Positions 10,014 through 18,915 of a stretch of DNA of 54,301 bases are shown piece after piece. Position 1 is the stretch's first letter; every line of letters starts with the position of its first letter. Source of the DNA: a virus; the IMG/VR virus record IMGVR_UViG_3300043775_001242, positions 1-54,301 of that record; one strand, given 5' to 3'. The translations under genes were made by a program, and so were the position numbers. The notes under the pieces were generated by a model, which made no database searches, was not told where the DNA came from, and saw only the letters and a list, made by a program, of their open reading frames with translations.

Positions 10014-13000
10014 CTAAAATGTTGTTTGTCCATTGTTTGCTTTACGTTCTAATGCTGTCATAGCATTATTGTTTCGTTGTTGTTGTTGTAATAATCCAGC
10101 CGGGATAGGTAGGCCGGCCGCTTCGTAATCGCTAATAGCTCCGTTGATTATTCTGTCATTACTTTGAGTTGCACGTAACGCGACTTGAACACTAGTAGTA
10201 TTACTAATAATATCAAGATTATCACTTATCCCCTGAGCAGCTCGTGCTTGCAACGCCGAGTCAACTGTTTTTGTATTTGATGTTGGCAGAGGCTGAACAG
10301 CAACTGGTTCTGTTTGTGTAGTTATTGCAGTTTCCGGTGCAGTTGCATCTACTTTAGCCAATGCTTTCTCCTCAGAGGTTTGTAGGGGTGCAGCAGTATC
10401 TTGCACTGGTGCACTGCCTGGTGCTTTATCAGCGTCGGCTTTTTTCACTGAAAAATCTGGTCCGATATTAGCCTGCGCATCTACATCAATTGACCTTGGC
10501 GCAGTTGCGACTATAGCTCTGTTGCCTTTTTCTTCTTTACCGGCCGTTGATGGTTCCAATGATGTTTGTCTTGGCAGGCGAACTGTATCTAAGGTCTGCT
10601 CAAATTTTCCGCCTGAAAATGTACTTTCTACTTTTAATACCCGATACATTCCAGAAAATAAACTTACCGAATGCTTAGAGTCAAACTTCATCATTCCCGT
10701 AGATTCGTCTATATCACTCGGGCTTTTAACTGTAATCTGAATATACAGTTCACCTTGGTCCATACGTAGACTACCATTGGCAATTAGTCGGGGTTCTATG
10801 CCTGTTCCGTCAACTTGTTCTGTTAATATGGTCATTTCTGGTGGATAAAATACATCATCTTGTTTAATATAGTGAGGATCACCAATTATCTTTATTTTTG
10901 CCTGCAGCATATCGCCACCGGTTGAGGTATACAGCGATGCTTCGATATCAGCAAGTGCAATTGCTTCAACTGTTACTGCTCCACCAGTTGATTGCTGTTG
11001 TGAGTTCTGAACAATCCGCTTTTCAACCATGGGCATTAATGCGTTGGCTTCTTGCGCGGCCGCATCAAGGGTTGCGTTCTTAGTCTCTGCTATCTGTAGG
11101 TTCTGTGTTCTAGATAAATTTTCTCGATACGCTGTAACGGCATTGTAATACAATGCATTGAATTCAATATTAAAATCAAGCACATCATTGTTCTTACCAG
11201 TGTACCAATAGTTGTGTATTTTACATGGTTCAGTCCATGTTCCTTGCGGGCCTTCGCGTGTTTTTGTATTGTATACTGTGTAGGGCAATATATGATAGGT
11301 AATTTCTCTTTGCCAAGTTTCGTTTGAGTCATTGTATTTGCCTAACTTTATAGTTGGCACAACTTTATACCACTTCAACGGTTTATTTGCCTGTTCAGCA
11401 AGATATTTTTTGTATGCTACATTGTCACCATTAAATGACGATACCGGTTTTACTTGACCTTGTAAATAGTTAGTATGTCGCATGGCAAACGCAATAACCT
11501 GATCTATACTGGTACCTGTATTAATTGACAATACACGAACACTATGATCTAAGTTTCCTGGGGTACCTCTAATAGACATACCGTTTTGTTCACTGGCCAT
11601 TGCAGTATGTGCTGTACTCAATGTTTCTACAGTGAGATTAAACTGGCCGCCGCCATCTTTAACGATGTCTGGATGAATATTAAATTTATATTTGTCTGCT
11701 ATTTCTGTATTATCTTTGGCAGCTAGGTCTGCATAATAGGCATTCAATGCGCCGGGATATGATTTTACTTTATATACTGCATCTTTGCCTAGTATAATGT
11801 CAGTTGTTTCTTTACTCACTAATAGTGACGGAGCATACGTTAATTGGCCATCTGGTCCTATTAGATTACCTGTACGCCCAGCTATAGTAGCAATTCCTTG
11901 CCCATTGGCACCAGCAGTTGGTGCCGCACGTAGAATAGTCGATGCTTTTAATTCTCTATTTGCTTTCAACTGAGCAGCCATAATTTCTTCGGTGTTGCTT
12001 TTTAAAAAACTTTCTAAAGTACCGGCTGTGACTTCAATGAGTGCCGGTGTACTAACAGTTGATAAATCGTATGCTGAGTGATTGTATGGACAGGCTTCTA
12101 TTTCATATTCAGCGCCTTTAGGTGAGGCTTTTATATCTAGTTTTAGCAAACGTATAGGTATGCGTTTTGTTAGATTAGGAATAATTCCAACAATTTCACC
12201 AGCGTCATTTGTGCCAAAAAAATCAATCTGTAATAAATAGGGCTGTGCTATATAATTAGGAGATTTGATCTCAGTACTGAGATCAATAATTCGATTTAAT
12301 AGTGTAACTCCGTAGGGTTCAATAATTGAAAATTTAAGATCTATTGCGTTAGTAGAACGTGAGCGATCATTAAATCCGATCACCGTAGTCATGTTAAGAT
12401 TTTCAAAGTAAAAATCTTCAGCAAAGAATGGAGCACGCTTGAACATCGATGCTCCTTCGTCGTTGTTGTACCTACCGGCACTGGCTATGATAACACGATT
12501 TGATTTATAATTTTTAACATCAGCCACTATATCGTTATATTCTTCAACAGTTAACAATGCTAAACTTAATCCATATGTATACGATGGATAAGCTAATAAA
12601 GGATTAGGTATTGGTTTTTTTCTTTCATTGTTTGCCGTAGTTGCTTTTGTTGTTTCACCGCTAGTAGCCTCTGATTTTGTTGAAAAACTAGGACCAATAT
12701 CGTAGTTGTTTATTGCCGCTCCTGCGCCTGCCGTGCTTACACTTAAGTTTTTCCCCTCACTCGGTGACAGTGTATCATTTTCATCAGGTGGTGTTGGTGT
12801 AGCCGCCGTTTCTTGTAATGCTACCGGCGGGTTAGCAACAGGAGGATCGTTAGCAATTTTATTTGCAGCGGTGTCACTTGTAGGTGGTACTGGCCGATCC
12901 AAGGCTCTCATAGCACGTGTTACTCCACCATTGGTGGCTGGATCTAATGCTATCCCTCTTATGCCATCAGCATACTGTTGTATAGATTCGGAATTAGGAT

Positions 13001-13145
13001 TTTTGTAGGCAATCGAGTTTGATGCATTTAGTACTGCCTGAGCAGGAGTAGGTCCCACTGCTTCACCAAAATTTGTAGCTACTAGCCATTCCCCACTAGG
13101 TGTCTGAGAAAATGTAAGTCCTTGATAAACAATATTATTGGCCAT
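10014..13145 (-). CDS. Large virion structural protein, candidate baseplate hub component (gp27-like position)
   Basis: A 1043-aa protein I cannot assign with certainty. Residues 1-170 are low-complexity, rich in Ala, Pro and Thr, followed by an ordered core (about 185-390) with strings such as PSYTYGLSLALLTVEEYNDI and AEDFYFENLNMTTVIGFNDR. The C-terminal 150 residues are again Ala/Thr/Gln-rich and probably flexible. It lies immediately upstream of the gp5-like gene (11-base gap) and downstream of gp53-like (3-base gap). Since gp27 is the partner of gp5 in T4, a hub role is plausible from position only. Local strings such as EYEIEACPYNHSAYD and KVESTFSGGKFEQTLDTVR suggest it binds other tail proteins. 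Confidence 0.6.
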   Translation of the reverse strand: MANNIVYQGLTFSQTPSGEWLVATNFGEAVGPTPAQAVLNASNSIAYKNPNSESIQQYADGIRGIALDPATNGGVTRAMRALDRPVPPTSDTAANKIANDPPVANPPVALQETAATPTPPDENDTLSPSEGKNLSVSTAGAGAAINNYDIGPSFSTKSEATSGETTKATTANNERKKPIPNPLLAYPSYTYGLSLALLTVEEYNDIVADVKNYKSNRVIIASAGRYNNDEGASMFKRAPFFAEDFYFENLNMTTVIGFNDRSRSTNAIDLKFSIIEPYGVTLLNRIIDLSTEIKSPNYIAQPYLLQIDFFGTNDAGEIVGIIPNLTKRIPIRLLKLDIKASPKGAEYEIEACPYNHSAYDLSTVSTPALIEVTAGTLESFLKSNTEEIMAAQLKANRELKASTILRAAPTAGANGQGIATIAGRTGNLIGPDGQLTYAPSLLVSKETTDIILGKDAVYKVKSYPGALNAYYADLAAKDNTEIADKYKFNIHPDIVKDGGGQFNLTVETLSTAHTAMASEQNGMSIRGTPGNLDHSVRVLSINTGTSIDQVIAFAMRHTNYLQGQVKPVSSFNGDNVAYKKYLAEQANKPLKWYKVVPTIKLGKYNDSNETWQREITYHILPYTVYNTKTREGPQGTWTEPCKIHNYWYTGKNNDVLDFNIEFNALYYNAVTAYRENLSRTQNLQIAETKNATLDAAAQEANALMPMVEKRIVQNSQQQSTGGAVTVEAIALADIEASLYTSTGGDMLQAKIKIIGDPHYIKQDDVFYPPEMTILTEQVDGTGIEPRLIANGSLRMDQGELYIQITVKSPSDIDESTGMMKFDSKHSVSLFSGMYRVLKVESTFSGGKFEQTLDTVRLPRQTSLEPSTAGKEEKGNRAIVATAPRSIDVDAQANIGPDFSVKKADADKAPGSAPVQDTAAPLQTSEEKALAKVDATAPETAITTQTEPVAVQPLPTSNTKTVDSALQARAAQGISDNLDIISNTTSVQVALRATQSNDRIINGAISDYEAAGLPIPAGLLQQQQRNNNAMTALERKANNGQTTF

Positions 13146-13148
13146 CTA

Positions 13149-13454
13149 CTATAACCCTAATGCTGCAACGATAGTTTCTTTTTTAGGAATGAATATTGTT
13201 GTGCCTGGTAGGAAATCAAACACTGGGTCTTGTATAGTGTTAGGATTGCGCATAGCAAATACCCACCATAATGCACTGTCACCATATAAGTCGTATGCAA
13301 GTAAGTCGGGACGATGTTTATATGTCGCAGCAATTCTATAGACTACATCAGCCGCTAGTGCCGGTATATCCCTAAACGTTGTAACATCAAGAAAGAATCC
13401 GTATGTTTCTGTTTTATTGTACGGACTTGTTTGACTATATACGACTGCTGACAT
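13149..13454 (-). CDS. gp53: Baseplate wedge subunit gp53-like
   Basis: A 101-aa protein with the gp53 signature in its second half: DLLAYDLYGDSALWWVFAMR followed by NPNTIQDPVFDF and PGTTIFIPKK. This Tyr-Gly-Asp...Trp-Trp pattern and the final PGT.IFIP segment are LysM-like and typical of gp53 proteins of aquatic T4-like phages, shorter than T4 gp53 (about 196 aa). The ATG overlaps the stop of the upstream 413-aa gene by one base (TAATG), so the two are translationally coupled. In T4, gp53 completes wedges and joins them. Confidence 0.8.
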   Translation of the reverse strand: MSAVVYSQTSPYNKTETYGFFLDVTTFRDIPALAADVVYRIAATYKHRPDLLAYDLYGDSALWWVFAMRNPNTIQDPVFDFLPGTTIFIPKKETIVAALGL

Positions 13455-14695
13455 TATAGGAATCCCCCTGTAGTAGCAGTTTGTATTAATCTACCTGCAG
13501 CAAAGGAATCAAGATTGAAATTATCATGTAGATTTTTGCGGCTATATATTGGTTTTAACGTAATTGATATTGTACTTACTGCCGGTACTCTAGTTGCCGA
13601 TGTTACTGTTTTGTATGATGATACCATTGTTTCTGCTGTGGCTTTTTTGCTGCCCCATTGCGGTGCAAATTCCATGCCTTGATTATCAAGTGTATTCACT
13701 ACGCTCATAGGTGTTGTTGGTGCTGCTAACGATTCTGTTAATGTTGTTGTTTCGACAGGAATTTGTATGTAGTCAACTTCGTTTGGCATGGTATGCGTAA
13801 AGTTAGTTATTACACACGGCACATGAGGGAAATAATGGCTACCGTAGCCATCTAAGAATACAATCGGTGGCGGGTTACCTGCATTCGCTCCCTGCCCAAA
13901 GAACATTTTAGTTGCCGATCTAAAAAAGTAGATAGCGGCTAGTAAGTATTTTCCTTCATCAATACCTTGTACTGTAAATTCGCCGCCGATGGTAATATCA
14001 CTTACTTCACTATTAGTGTAAAATTGTTGCGAATAGTTGCTGTGTACTGGAGTAGTAGGACTATAGTTGGCTACATGTGATACTTGTATACTTGGTGTGT
14101 ATGGAAATATCACTCCGTTAGTTTCTTTTAACGGCGCCATAAGGTTGTTAGGATTTGATAAATTTGAGGCTTTATAAAATATAGTTGCTTTATCTGCTAA
14201 ACTTATACGCACTCGCCAGTCGGCATCTGCCGCTGCTCCGCCGGCTGCAGAATTTGTATCTTGTATTGCTATCGAAGGATCGCTTTTTGTTGCTGCTACA
14301 GCGGCATTATCTGGTAGAAGACTACGTCTAGCATCTTCTGATTCATAGGAGTTGACATCTTTTGATGGATCAGCTCCGCCACCGCTCCATTCAACCTGAT
14401 CCCCGTAGAAACCGCCTCTAAAATCTGCGCCCTGATTGTAATTCTCAGATACTGCTGCGCGGCCGCCAATTGAATCTGTTCCTGTTAAATATGCACTAGG
14501 GTTACTTGGATTATAGCCGCCGCCACTGCTTAGTGTTTGTTCACCGTTATATCCGCCAGCAAAACTTGGAGCATAAGCGCCAGTATAGTTTTGTGGGGCA
14601 TACGGATTGTATCCACCATTGGTAGATTCAACTTGACCAGGTACGTATCCGCCTCTATTGTCGTATACGGGTGCGTCTGTAGGATTTAGAGCCAT
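13454..14695 (-). CDS. Virion structural protein, first gene of the baseplate operon
   Basis: A 413-aa protein of uncertain role. Residues 1-115 form a disordered Gly/Tyr/Asn-rich stretch with repeated GGYNP and GGG elements. From about residue 150 an ordered domain begins (ADWRVRISLADKATIFYKAS), continuing through YSQQFYTNSEVSDITIGGEF and FLDGYGSHYFPHVPCVITNF. The ordered part resembles conserved structural proteins of marine T4-like phages and could be a tail-tube/baseplate junction protein (functional analogue of gp48 or gp54), but this is inference from neighbours. An AGAGG ribosome-binding site and a TAAATACACTATA late box precede the ATG at 14695-14693. Confidence 0.65.
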   Translation of the reverse strand: MALNPTDAPVYDNRGGYVPGQVESTNGGYNPYAPQNYTGAYAPSFAGGYNGEQTLSSGGGYNPSNPSAYLTGTDSIGGRAAVSENYNQGADFRGGFYGDQVEWSGGGADPSKDVNSYESEDARRSLLPDNAAVAATKSDPSIAIQDTNSAAGGAAADADWRVRISLADKATIFYKASNLSNPNNLMAPLKETNGVIFPYTPSIQVSHVANYSPTTPVHSNYSQQFYTNSEVSDITIGGEFTVQGIDEGKYLLAAIYFFRSATKMFFGQGANAGNPPPIVFLDGYGSHYFPHVPCVITNFTHTMPNEVDYIQIPVETTTLTESLAAPTTPMSVVNTLDNQGMEFAPQWGSKKATAETMVSSYKTVTSATRVPAVSTISITLKPIYSRKNLHDNFNLDSFAAGRLIQTATTGGFL

Positions 14696-14710
14696 AGTAA
14701 AAACCTCTTT

Positions 14711-14725
14711 TATAGTGTATTTATT
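14711..14725 (-). promoter_or_regulatory. Late-promoter-like box for the minus-strand baseplate operon
   Basis: The minus strand reads AATAAATACACTATA, ending 16 bases before the start codon with AGAGG between. This is one of the clearest copies of the TAAATACA(C/T)TATA motif and would drive the whole baseplate operon under gp55 control. Activity is inferred. Confidence 0.6.
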
Positions 14726-14768
14726 ACCGGAGAAATAGTAGCAGTTAAAGATTAATCACATAAATAGG

Positions 14769-14798
14769 TTGTATAGTGCAATGCTATTATGTTATACT
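14769..14798 (+). promoter_or_regulatory. Sigma70-type promoter upstream of gp55
   Basis: TTGTAT (14769-14774) and TATACT (14793-14798) are separated by 18 bases, and an AAAAGGAA ribosome-binding stretch follows before the GTG at 14820. A TAAATA hexamer at 14761-14766 lies on the same strand. The pair suggests host polymerase transcribes gp55 before late genes are switched on. Confidence 0.5.
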
Positions 14799-14819
14799 AA
14801 TTAAAAGGAACCAAACACT

Positions 14820-15713
14820 GTGGCTCGTAAAATTAATTATCTCAACAACAAAGACATATTAAAAGAAATAGCAAAAAGTAAATTAGCATATTGTAGCTTC
14901 ATTAATAAAGAAGTAACCGTATACGATGCTATTGTATCAAATGTTAGTGCAATAAACAAAAAATCCGTAGCAGAAGCAAGAGCAACACGTGCAACTAGGT
15001 TAGCTAAAGAAGCACAAGAAGCCGAGCTTTTACTAGGTAACAAACGCAAATTAGACGAATTTGCAATTCCTGTAGAAAATATTCCAGTAACTGATATTGT
15101 ATTCCGTGTCATGACATGGGAACATATACCTATCGACGAAGTTAAACAGAAAAAATCCGATGCCAAAGCTCAAGAAGCTTACGATGAGGATTTATTTGAA
15201 ACTGAATATGATGAACCGGCAGTTAAGGTCAAAGGTGCTACCAAGTACGTTAAACTAAACTTTCCCCCATTCTTTCATTATTCAGTAACTGAAGAATTAA
15301 CTCCTGTTATAGTAGGCAAAAGTCATTGGAAGGGCGATTTAGAAACTGGCAAGTTCAGTAGAGATCACGGACAGATGACTGCTAAGTTAGCTCATATGTT
15401 TGTTAAGCTATGTGAACGCTATGCTACTCGCAGTAACTGGCGTGGTTATACCTACAACGACGAAATGCGTAGTCAAGCATTACTACAGTTAAGTCAAATC
15501 GGCCTACAGTTTGACGAAAGTAAATCAGACAATCCGTTTGCCTATTATACAGCAGCTATCACTAACAGCTTCACCCGTGTGCTAAACATCGAAAAACGTA
15601 ATCAAAACATCCGTGATGATATTTTAGAAATGAATAACTTTGCACCTAGTTATACTAGACAGAATCAAGGTGGTGGTTCGTGGGGTGGCGGCGGTCACGG
15701 AGCAGATGAGTAA
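14820..15713 (+). CDS. gp55: gp55-like sigma factor for late transcription
   Basis: A 297-aa protein whose C-terminal half matches the T4 gp55 type, the small sigma-70-family factor that directs host RNA polymerase to TATAAATA late promoters. The diagnostic stretch is about residues 195-265: RSNWRGYTYNDEMRSQALLQ, then SDNPFAYYTAAITNSFTRVL and EKRNQNIRDD, corresponding to sigma region 2. It is longer than T4 gp55 (185 aa) because of an N-terminal extension with a basic, coiled segment (about 45-85). The C-terminus is unusually glycine-rich (GGGSWGGGGHG). The start is GTG, preceded by AAGGA. The many TAAATA boxes in the window are its likely targets. Confidence 0.88.
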   Translation: MARKINYLNNKDILKEIAKSKLAYCSFINKEVTVYDAIVSNVSAINKKSVAEARATRATRLAKEAQEAELLLGNKRKLDEFAIPVENIPVTDIVFRVMTWEHIPIDEVKQKKSDAKAQEAYDEDLFETEYDEPAVKVKGATKYVKLNFPPFFHYSVTEELTPVIVGKSHWKGDLETGKFSRDHGQMTAKLAHMFVKLCERYATRSNWRGYTYNDEMRSQALLQLSQIGLQFDESKSDNPFAYYTAAITNSFTRVLNIEKRNQNIRDDILEMNNFAPSYTRQNQGGGSWGGGGHGADE

Positions 15714-16956
15714 AATCATTGAGTTGCATCAACTAATACCAGAAACGCCCCCGGCGAATTTTTGTATTGCACCCTTTCAAAGTATTAGGCAGAACCCATA
15801 CGGGCGTAATAGCCCGTGTGCGTTTGGTGCTGGCGAATGGCATCACGGTGACCTAACCCCAGAACAACGATGGGATAGTGTAGAACTAAATCAGCTTAGG
15901 GCAGAATTTATCAACGGTGATCGTCCTAGTGCGTGCCATCGTTGCTGGGCTGAAGAAGACTCGGGTAAGAAAAGTCTACGTCAGCGACAAATTGAATATT
16001 TCTCCAACGATTATGAGGACTTTATTCGTAGTGGTAAATGGCAGCAAGGCCCTAAAACAGCAGTATTTAAAAGTAGTAACGTATGTAATTTAGCCTGTAG
16101 AAGTTGTGGCGGATGGGATACCAATTCATATACACCCGAAGGATTATATTATCTTGAAAAATATAAGACTGAAGAGCGATCTAATGGTAAAATTGAACAA
16201 TGGAATAAATTCATACCTAAGCTGCCACCTAAGCACATGGATTTTAGTCAGTACTATAGTATTGCACATAATTTAGAAAAAATTGACTTCTTCGGCGGTG
16301 ATCCGTTCTTAAATACCACGCAGTTAGATCTGTTGGAGTATCTAGTTCAACAAGGATTAAGCAAGAACATTACGTTGTATTACAGTACTAATTGTACCAA
16401 TCATCCAACTGAACGATTAAAACGTGCTTGGAATAATTTCAAACGTATTGAAATTGCTATGAGCATTGACGGGGTAGAACAAGAATTTGAGTATCTAAGA
16501 TGGCCAGGTAAATGGGACGAAATGAATCTAGTTGCTGATCATATATTAGGGCTTAAAGGTACCATGGATTGCGAAATTTATACTATGGCGTCAATTACTG
16601 TTAGTGTACTAAATGCAGGGTCCATTGATCGATTGACTGCATGGGTCGAAGATAAAATTGGACCTTATTATATTAACATGGTTAACAGTCCAGCTTGGTT
16701 AGCTGTACACATAGCACCCGAATCGGTTAAGACTGCTTTAATGGCGCAGACTACTAATACAGAGTTGCTCGGTTACTTGACTTTACAAGAACATAACCCT
16801 ATATTATGGAAACAATTTGTAATATGGACTAAACGGCAGGACTTATATCGTAAGCAGAAGTTTGCCGATGCATTTCCGGAATATTTTAAATTAATACAAC
16901 CCTATTGGGATCCTATTACAGATTTAAGCGAAGATAATTTTCATTCCGATAGGTAA
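15706..16956 (+). CDS. Radical SAM protein, twitch-domain type
   Basis: A 416-aa radical SAM enzyme. Starting at ATG 15706, which overlaps the gp55 stop by 8 bases, the N-terminal third has conserved cysteines in PCAFG and ACHRCWAEE. The cluster-binding motif CNLACRSC follows at residues 127-134 (Cys127, Cys131, Cys134), the CxxxCxxC that binds the 4Fe-4S cluster used to cleave S-adenosylmethionine. A GGDP motif (FFGGDPFLN) follows, matching the GGE-type SAM-binding strand. The layout resembles twitch-domain radical SAM proteins found in aquatic phages. The substrate is unknown; candidates are modification of a peptide, nucleotide or cell-surface sugar. Its overlap with gp55 implies co-expression with the late sigma factor. 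Confidence 0.85.
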   Translation: MSKIIELHQLIPETPPANFCIAPFQSIRQNPYGRNSPCAFGAGEWHHGDLTPEQRWDSVELNQLRAEFINGDRPSACHRCWAEEDSGKKSLRQRQIEYFSNDYEDFIRSGKWQQGPKTAVFKSSNVCNLACRSCGGWDTNSYTPEGLYYLEKYKTEERSNGKIEQWNKFIPKLPPKHMDFSQYYSIAHNLEKIDFFGGDPFLNTTQLDLLEYLVQQGLSKNITLYYSTNCTNHPTERLKRAWNNFKRIEIAMSIDGVEQEFEYLRWPGKWDEMNLVADHILGLKGTMDCEIYTMASITVSVLNAGSIDRLTAWVEDKIGPYYINMVNSPAWLAVHIAPESVKTALMAQTTNTELLGYLTLQEHNPILWKQFVIWTKRQDLYRKQKFADAFPEYFKLIQPYWDPITDLSEDNFHSDR

Positions 16957-16972
16957 TTTGGCTAACTTTCAC

Positions 16973-17002
16973 TAGACATCTTAAGGTTATTTCACGTATA
17001 CT
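16973..17002 (+). promoter_or_regulatory. Sigma70-type promoter upstream of gp47
   Basis: TAGACA (16973-16978) and TATACT (16997-17002) are spaced by 18 bases. The hexamer TATACT followed by AATTA is nearly identical to the -10 region before gp55. The predicted transcription start falls on or next to the gp47 ATG at 17009, so this transcript might be leaderless. Confidence 0.5.
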
Positions 17003-17008
17003 AATTAT

Positions 17009-18025
17009 ATGACAAACTTATTTAAAAAAGCGGCAGTTCTGACAGACATACATTTTGGCTTAAAGTCAAATAGTCAGACACACAACGATGATTGTTTAAA
17101 CTTTGTTAAGTGGTTTATTAGCAAGGCTAAAGAAGAAGGTTGTGATGTTTGCTTTATGTTAGGTGACTGGCACAATAATCGAGCGGCAATTAATATCATT
17201 ACCTTAAACTACAGCCTAACAGCGTTAGAACTGTTAGGCAAAGCCTTTGAGCGTGTTATATTCATTCCTGGCAATCATGATTTATACTATAGAGACAAGC
17301 GTGATATACAGTCAGCCGAGTGGGCTAGACATATTCCTAACATTGAAATCATTAATGATTTCTATCAAGAGGGCGATGTTAGTATTGTTCCATGGTTAGT
17401 AGGTGATGATTACAAAAAGATCCCTAAACTTAATGCCAAATATATGTTTGGTCACTTTGAATTGCCGCATTTCTTTATGAATGCCATGGTACAAATGCCG
17501 GAACACGGCGAACTACGTGGCGAACATTTTGGGCATGTAGATCATATGTTTAGTGGACATTTCCATAAACGGCAAACTAACAAAAACATTACCTATGTTG
17601 GCAATGCATTTCCGCACAACTATGCAGACGCTGGTGATGATGAACGTGGCATGATGATACTTACCTGGGGAGAAGAGCCCGTGTTTCATGCTTGGCCAGA
17701 TCAACCCAAGTATCGTGTTTATACCCTGAGCGACATTTTAAAAACACCAGATGCACTATTGCAAAAAGGCATGCACTGTCGTGTAAACATCGATGTGGAT
17801 ATTTCTTATGAAGAAGCAACGTTTATTAAAGAAACATTTGTAGGCACTTATAATCTACGTGAGCTTACCTTAATTCCAGTTAAGCATACAGATATCGGCA
17901 CAGATATTATGTTAGGCAATATTCAATTCGAAAGTATCGATACCATTGTAACAAGTCAACTAACAGCTATTAATAGTGATCATTACAACCCAGCACTGTT
18001 ATTAGATATCTACAGGAATCTATGA
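17009..18025 (+). CDS. gp47: gp47-like recombination nuclease subunit (SbcD/Mre11 family)
   Basis: A 338-aa calcineurin-type phosphoesterase. The metal-binding motifs appear in order: DIH (Asp13, His15), GDWHNNR (52-58), GNHD (88-91), GHFE (about 147) and GHFHKR (about 186). Length matches T4 gp47 (339 aa). With gp46 it forms the Mre11/Rad50-type nuclease that processes double-strand DNA ends for recombination-dependent replication and helps degrade host DNA. Unlike the usual arrangement, gp46 is not the next gene: two accessory genes intervene. The stop overlaps the next start (ATGA). No clear ribosome-binding site precedes this ATG. Confidence 0.92.
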   Translation: MTNLFKKAAVLTDIHFGLKSNSQTHNDDCLNFVKWFISKAKEEGCDVCFMLGDWHNNRAAINIITLNYSLTALELLGKAFERVIFIPGNHDLYYRDKRDIQSAEWARHIPNIEIINDFYQEGDVSIVPWLVGDDYKKIPKLNAKYMFGHFELPHFFMNAMVQMPEHGELRGEHFGHVDHMFSGHFHKRQTNKNITYVGNAFPHNYADAGDDERGMMILTWGEEPVFHAWPDQPKYRVYTLSDILKTPDALLQKGMHCRVNIDVDISYEEATFIKETFVGTYNLRELTLIPVKHTDIGTDIMLGNIQFESIDTIVTSQLTAINSDHYNPALLLDIYRNL

Positions 18026-18915
18026 TTTTTGATACCGCTAGTAAAGACATTATTTGTATAAGTTATCCGTCTGGCGGCTTTGGAAATTTTCTATACTACA
18101 TATTAAGTGAATTTGCTAGTCAAACAGTTAAATTATCGGATAACAAATTAACTTTCAGCAAAGATGGAAACAGTCATAGTATTGTAATGTATACCAATAC
18201 GTATTTTATGGATCCAGACGAGTTCCAACTGCACTGCGACATTGACCCAATGAATAATAAAGTAGTAGTTCTTTGCGATAATGGAATCAACAATGACAGC
18301 TACGATAAAATAAACGTAACGTTTCCAAATGCTAGGATTGTTCGCATAGTAATCGACCCTGCGGTTCGGCCGATAATATATCAAACCTGTATAATCAAAG
18401 CTGTAGGTCAGGATTTTAATACTAATCATAGCCAGCATGTAAAAAACAATTGGTCTGATGCCGCAGAAGATTACGCTATAAGAGAAAATTTTACTCTATT
18501 GTATCATAACTGGTCATACGGTTGGGAGCCAAGTGAATTAGCAATCAATTTAAGTTTTGAGCAGTTATTAATACAACCAATTGATACTATAAAAGAATTA
18601 ATTAATCAGTTAGATATGCAACTAGTCAATGAAGCTAGATTAAAACTAGTGATAGATGACTGGTATATTGCCAATGCAAAATATTTTAATGTATACTCTT
18701 ATACTAACTTAATTTTAACTGCATTAGAAAATAAAGAAAATATTGATATATCTCACATAGTTGACCTGCACGAACAAGGATACATTAACTACTGTATAGA
18801 AAAACAATATAATATTGAAATTCCAGTATATGACTACCGCAATTGGTTTCAATCTACTGAACAAATACAACAAGCAATTATTGAAATAAATGAAAAAGAC
18901 CTTATTAGCAATTAG
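18022..18915 (+). CDS. Putative sulfotransferase-like P-loop protein
   Basis: A 297-aa protein without a certain family. The N-terminal ISYPSGGFGNFLYYILSEF (about 12-30) resembles the phosphate-binding loop at the start of sulfotransferase-like folds. A later segment, LSFEQLLIQPIDTIKELINQ, resembles the 'yEdLl.dP...l..l..fl' region that follows in that family. These two features suggest a nucleotide-sulfate-using transferase, but residue-level proof is lacking. It overlaps gp47 by ATGA and the next gene by 26 bases, so it is tightly built into the recombination operon. Alternative: a glycan- or cell-surface-modifying enzyme of another P-loop type. Confidence 0.55.
   Translation: MIFDTASKDIICISYPSGGFGNFLYYILSEFASQTVKLSDNKLTFSKDGNSHSIVMYTNTYFMDPDEFQLHCDIDPMNNKVVVLCDNGINNDSYDKINVTFPNARIVRIVIDPAVRPIIYQTCIIKAVGQDFNTNHSQHVKNNWSDAAEDYAIRENFTLLYHNWSYGWEPSELAINLSFEQLLIQPIDTIKELINQLDMQLVNEARLKLVIDDWYIANAKYFNVYSYTNLILTALENKENIDISHIVDLHEQGYINYCIEKQYNIEIPVYDYRNWFQSTEQIQQAIIEINEKDLISN

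Noticed and set aside
15640-15705. Earlier ATG for the radical SAM protein
   Set aside because: It would extend deep into gp55 with a Gly/Val-rich leader; ATG 15706 has GGAG upstream and gives the family-like N-terminus.
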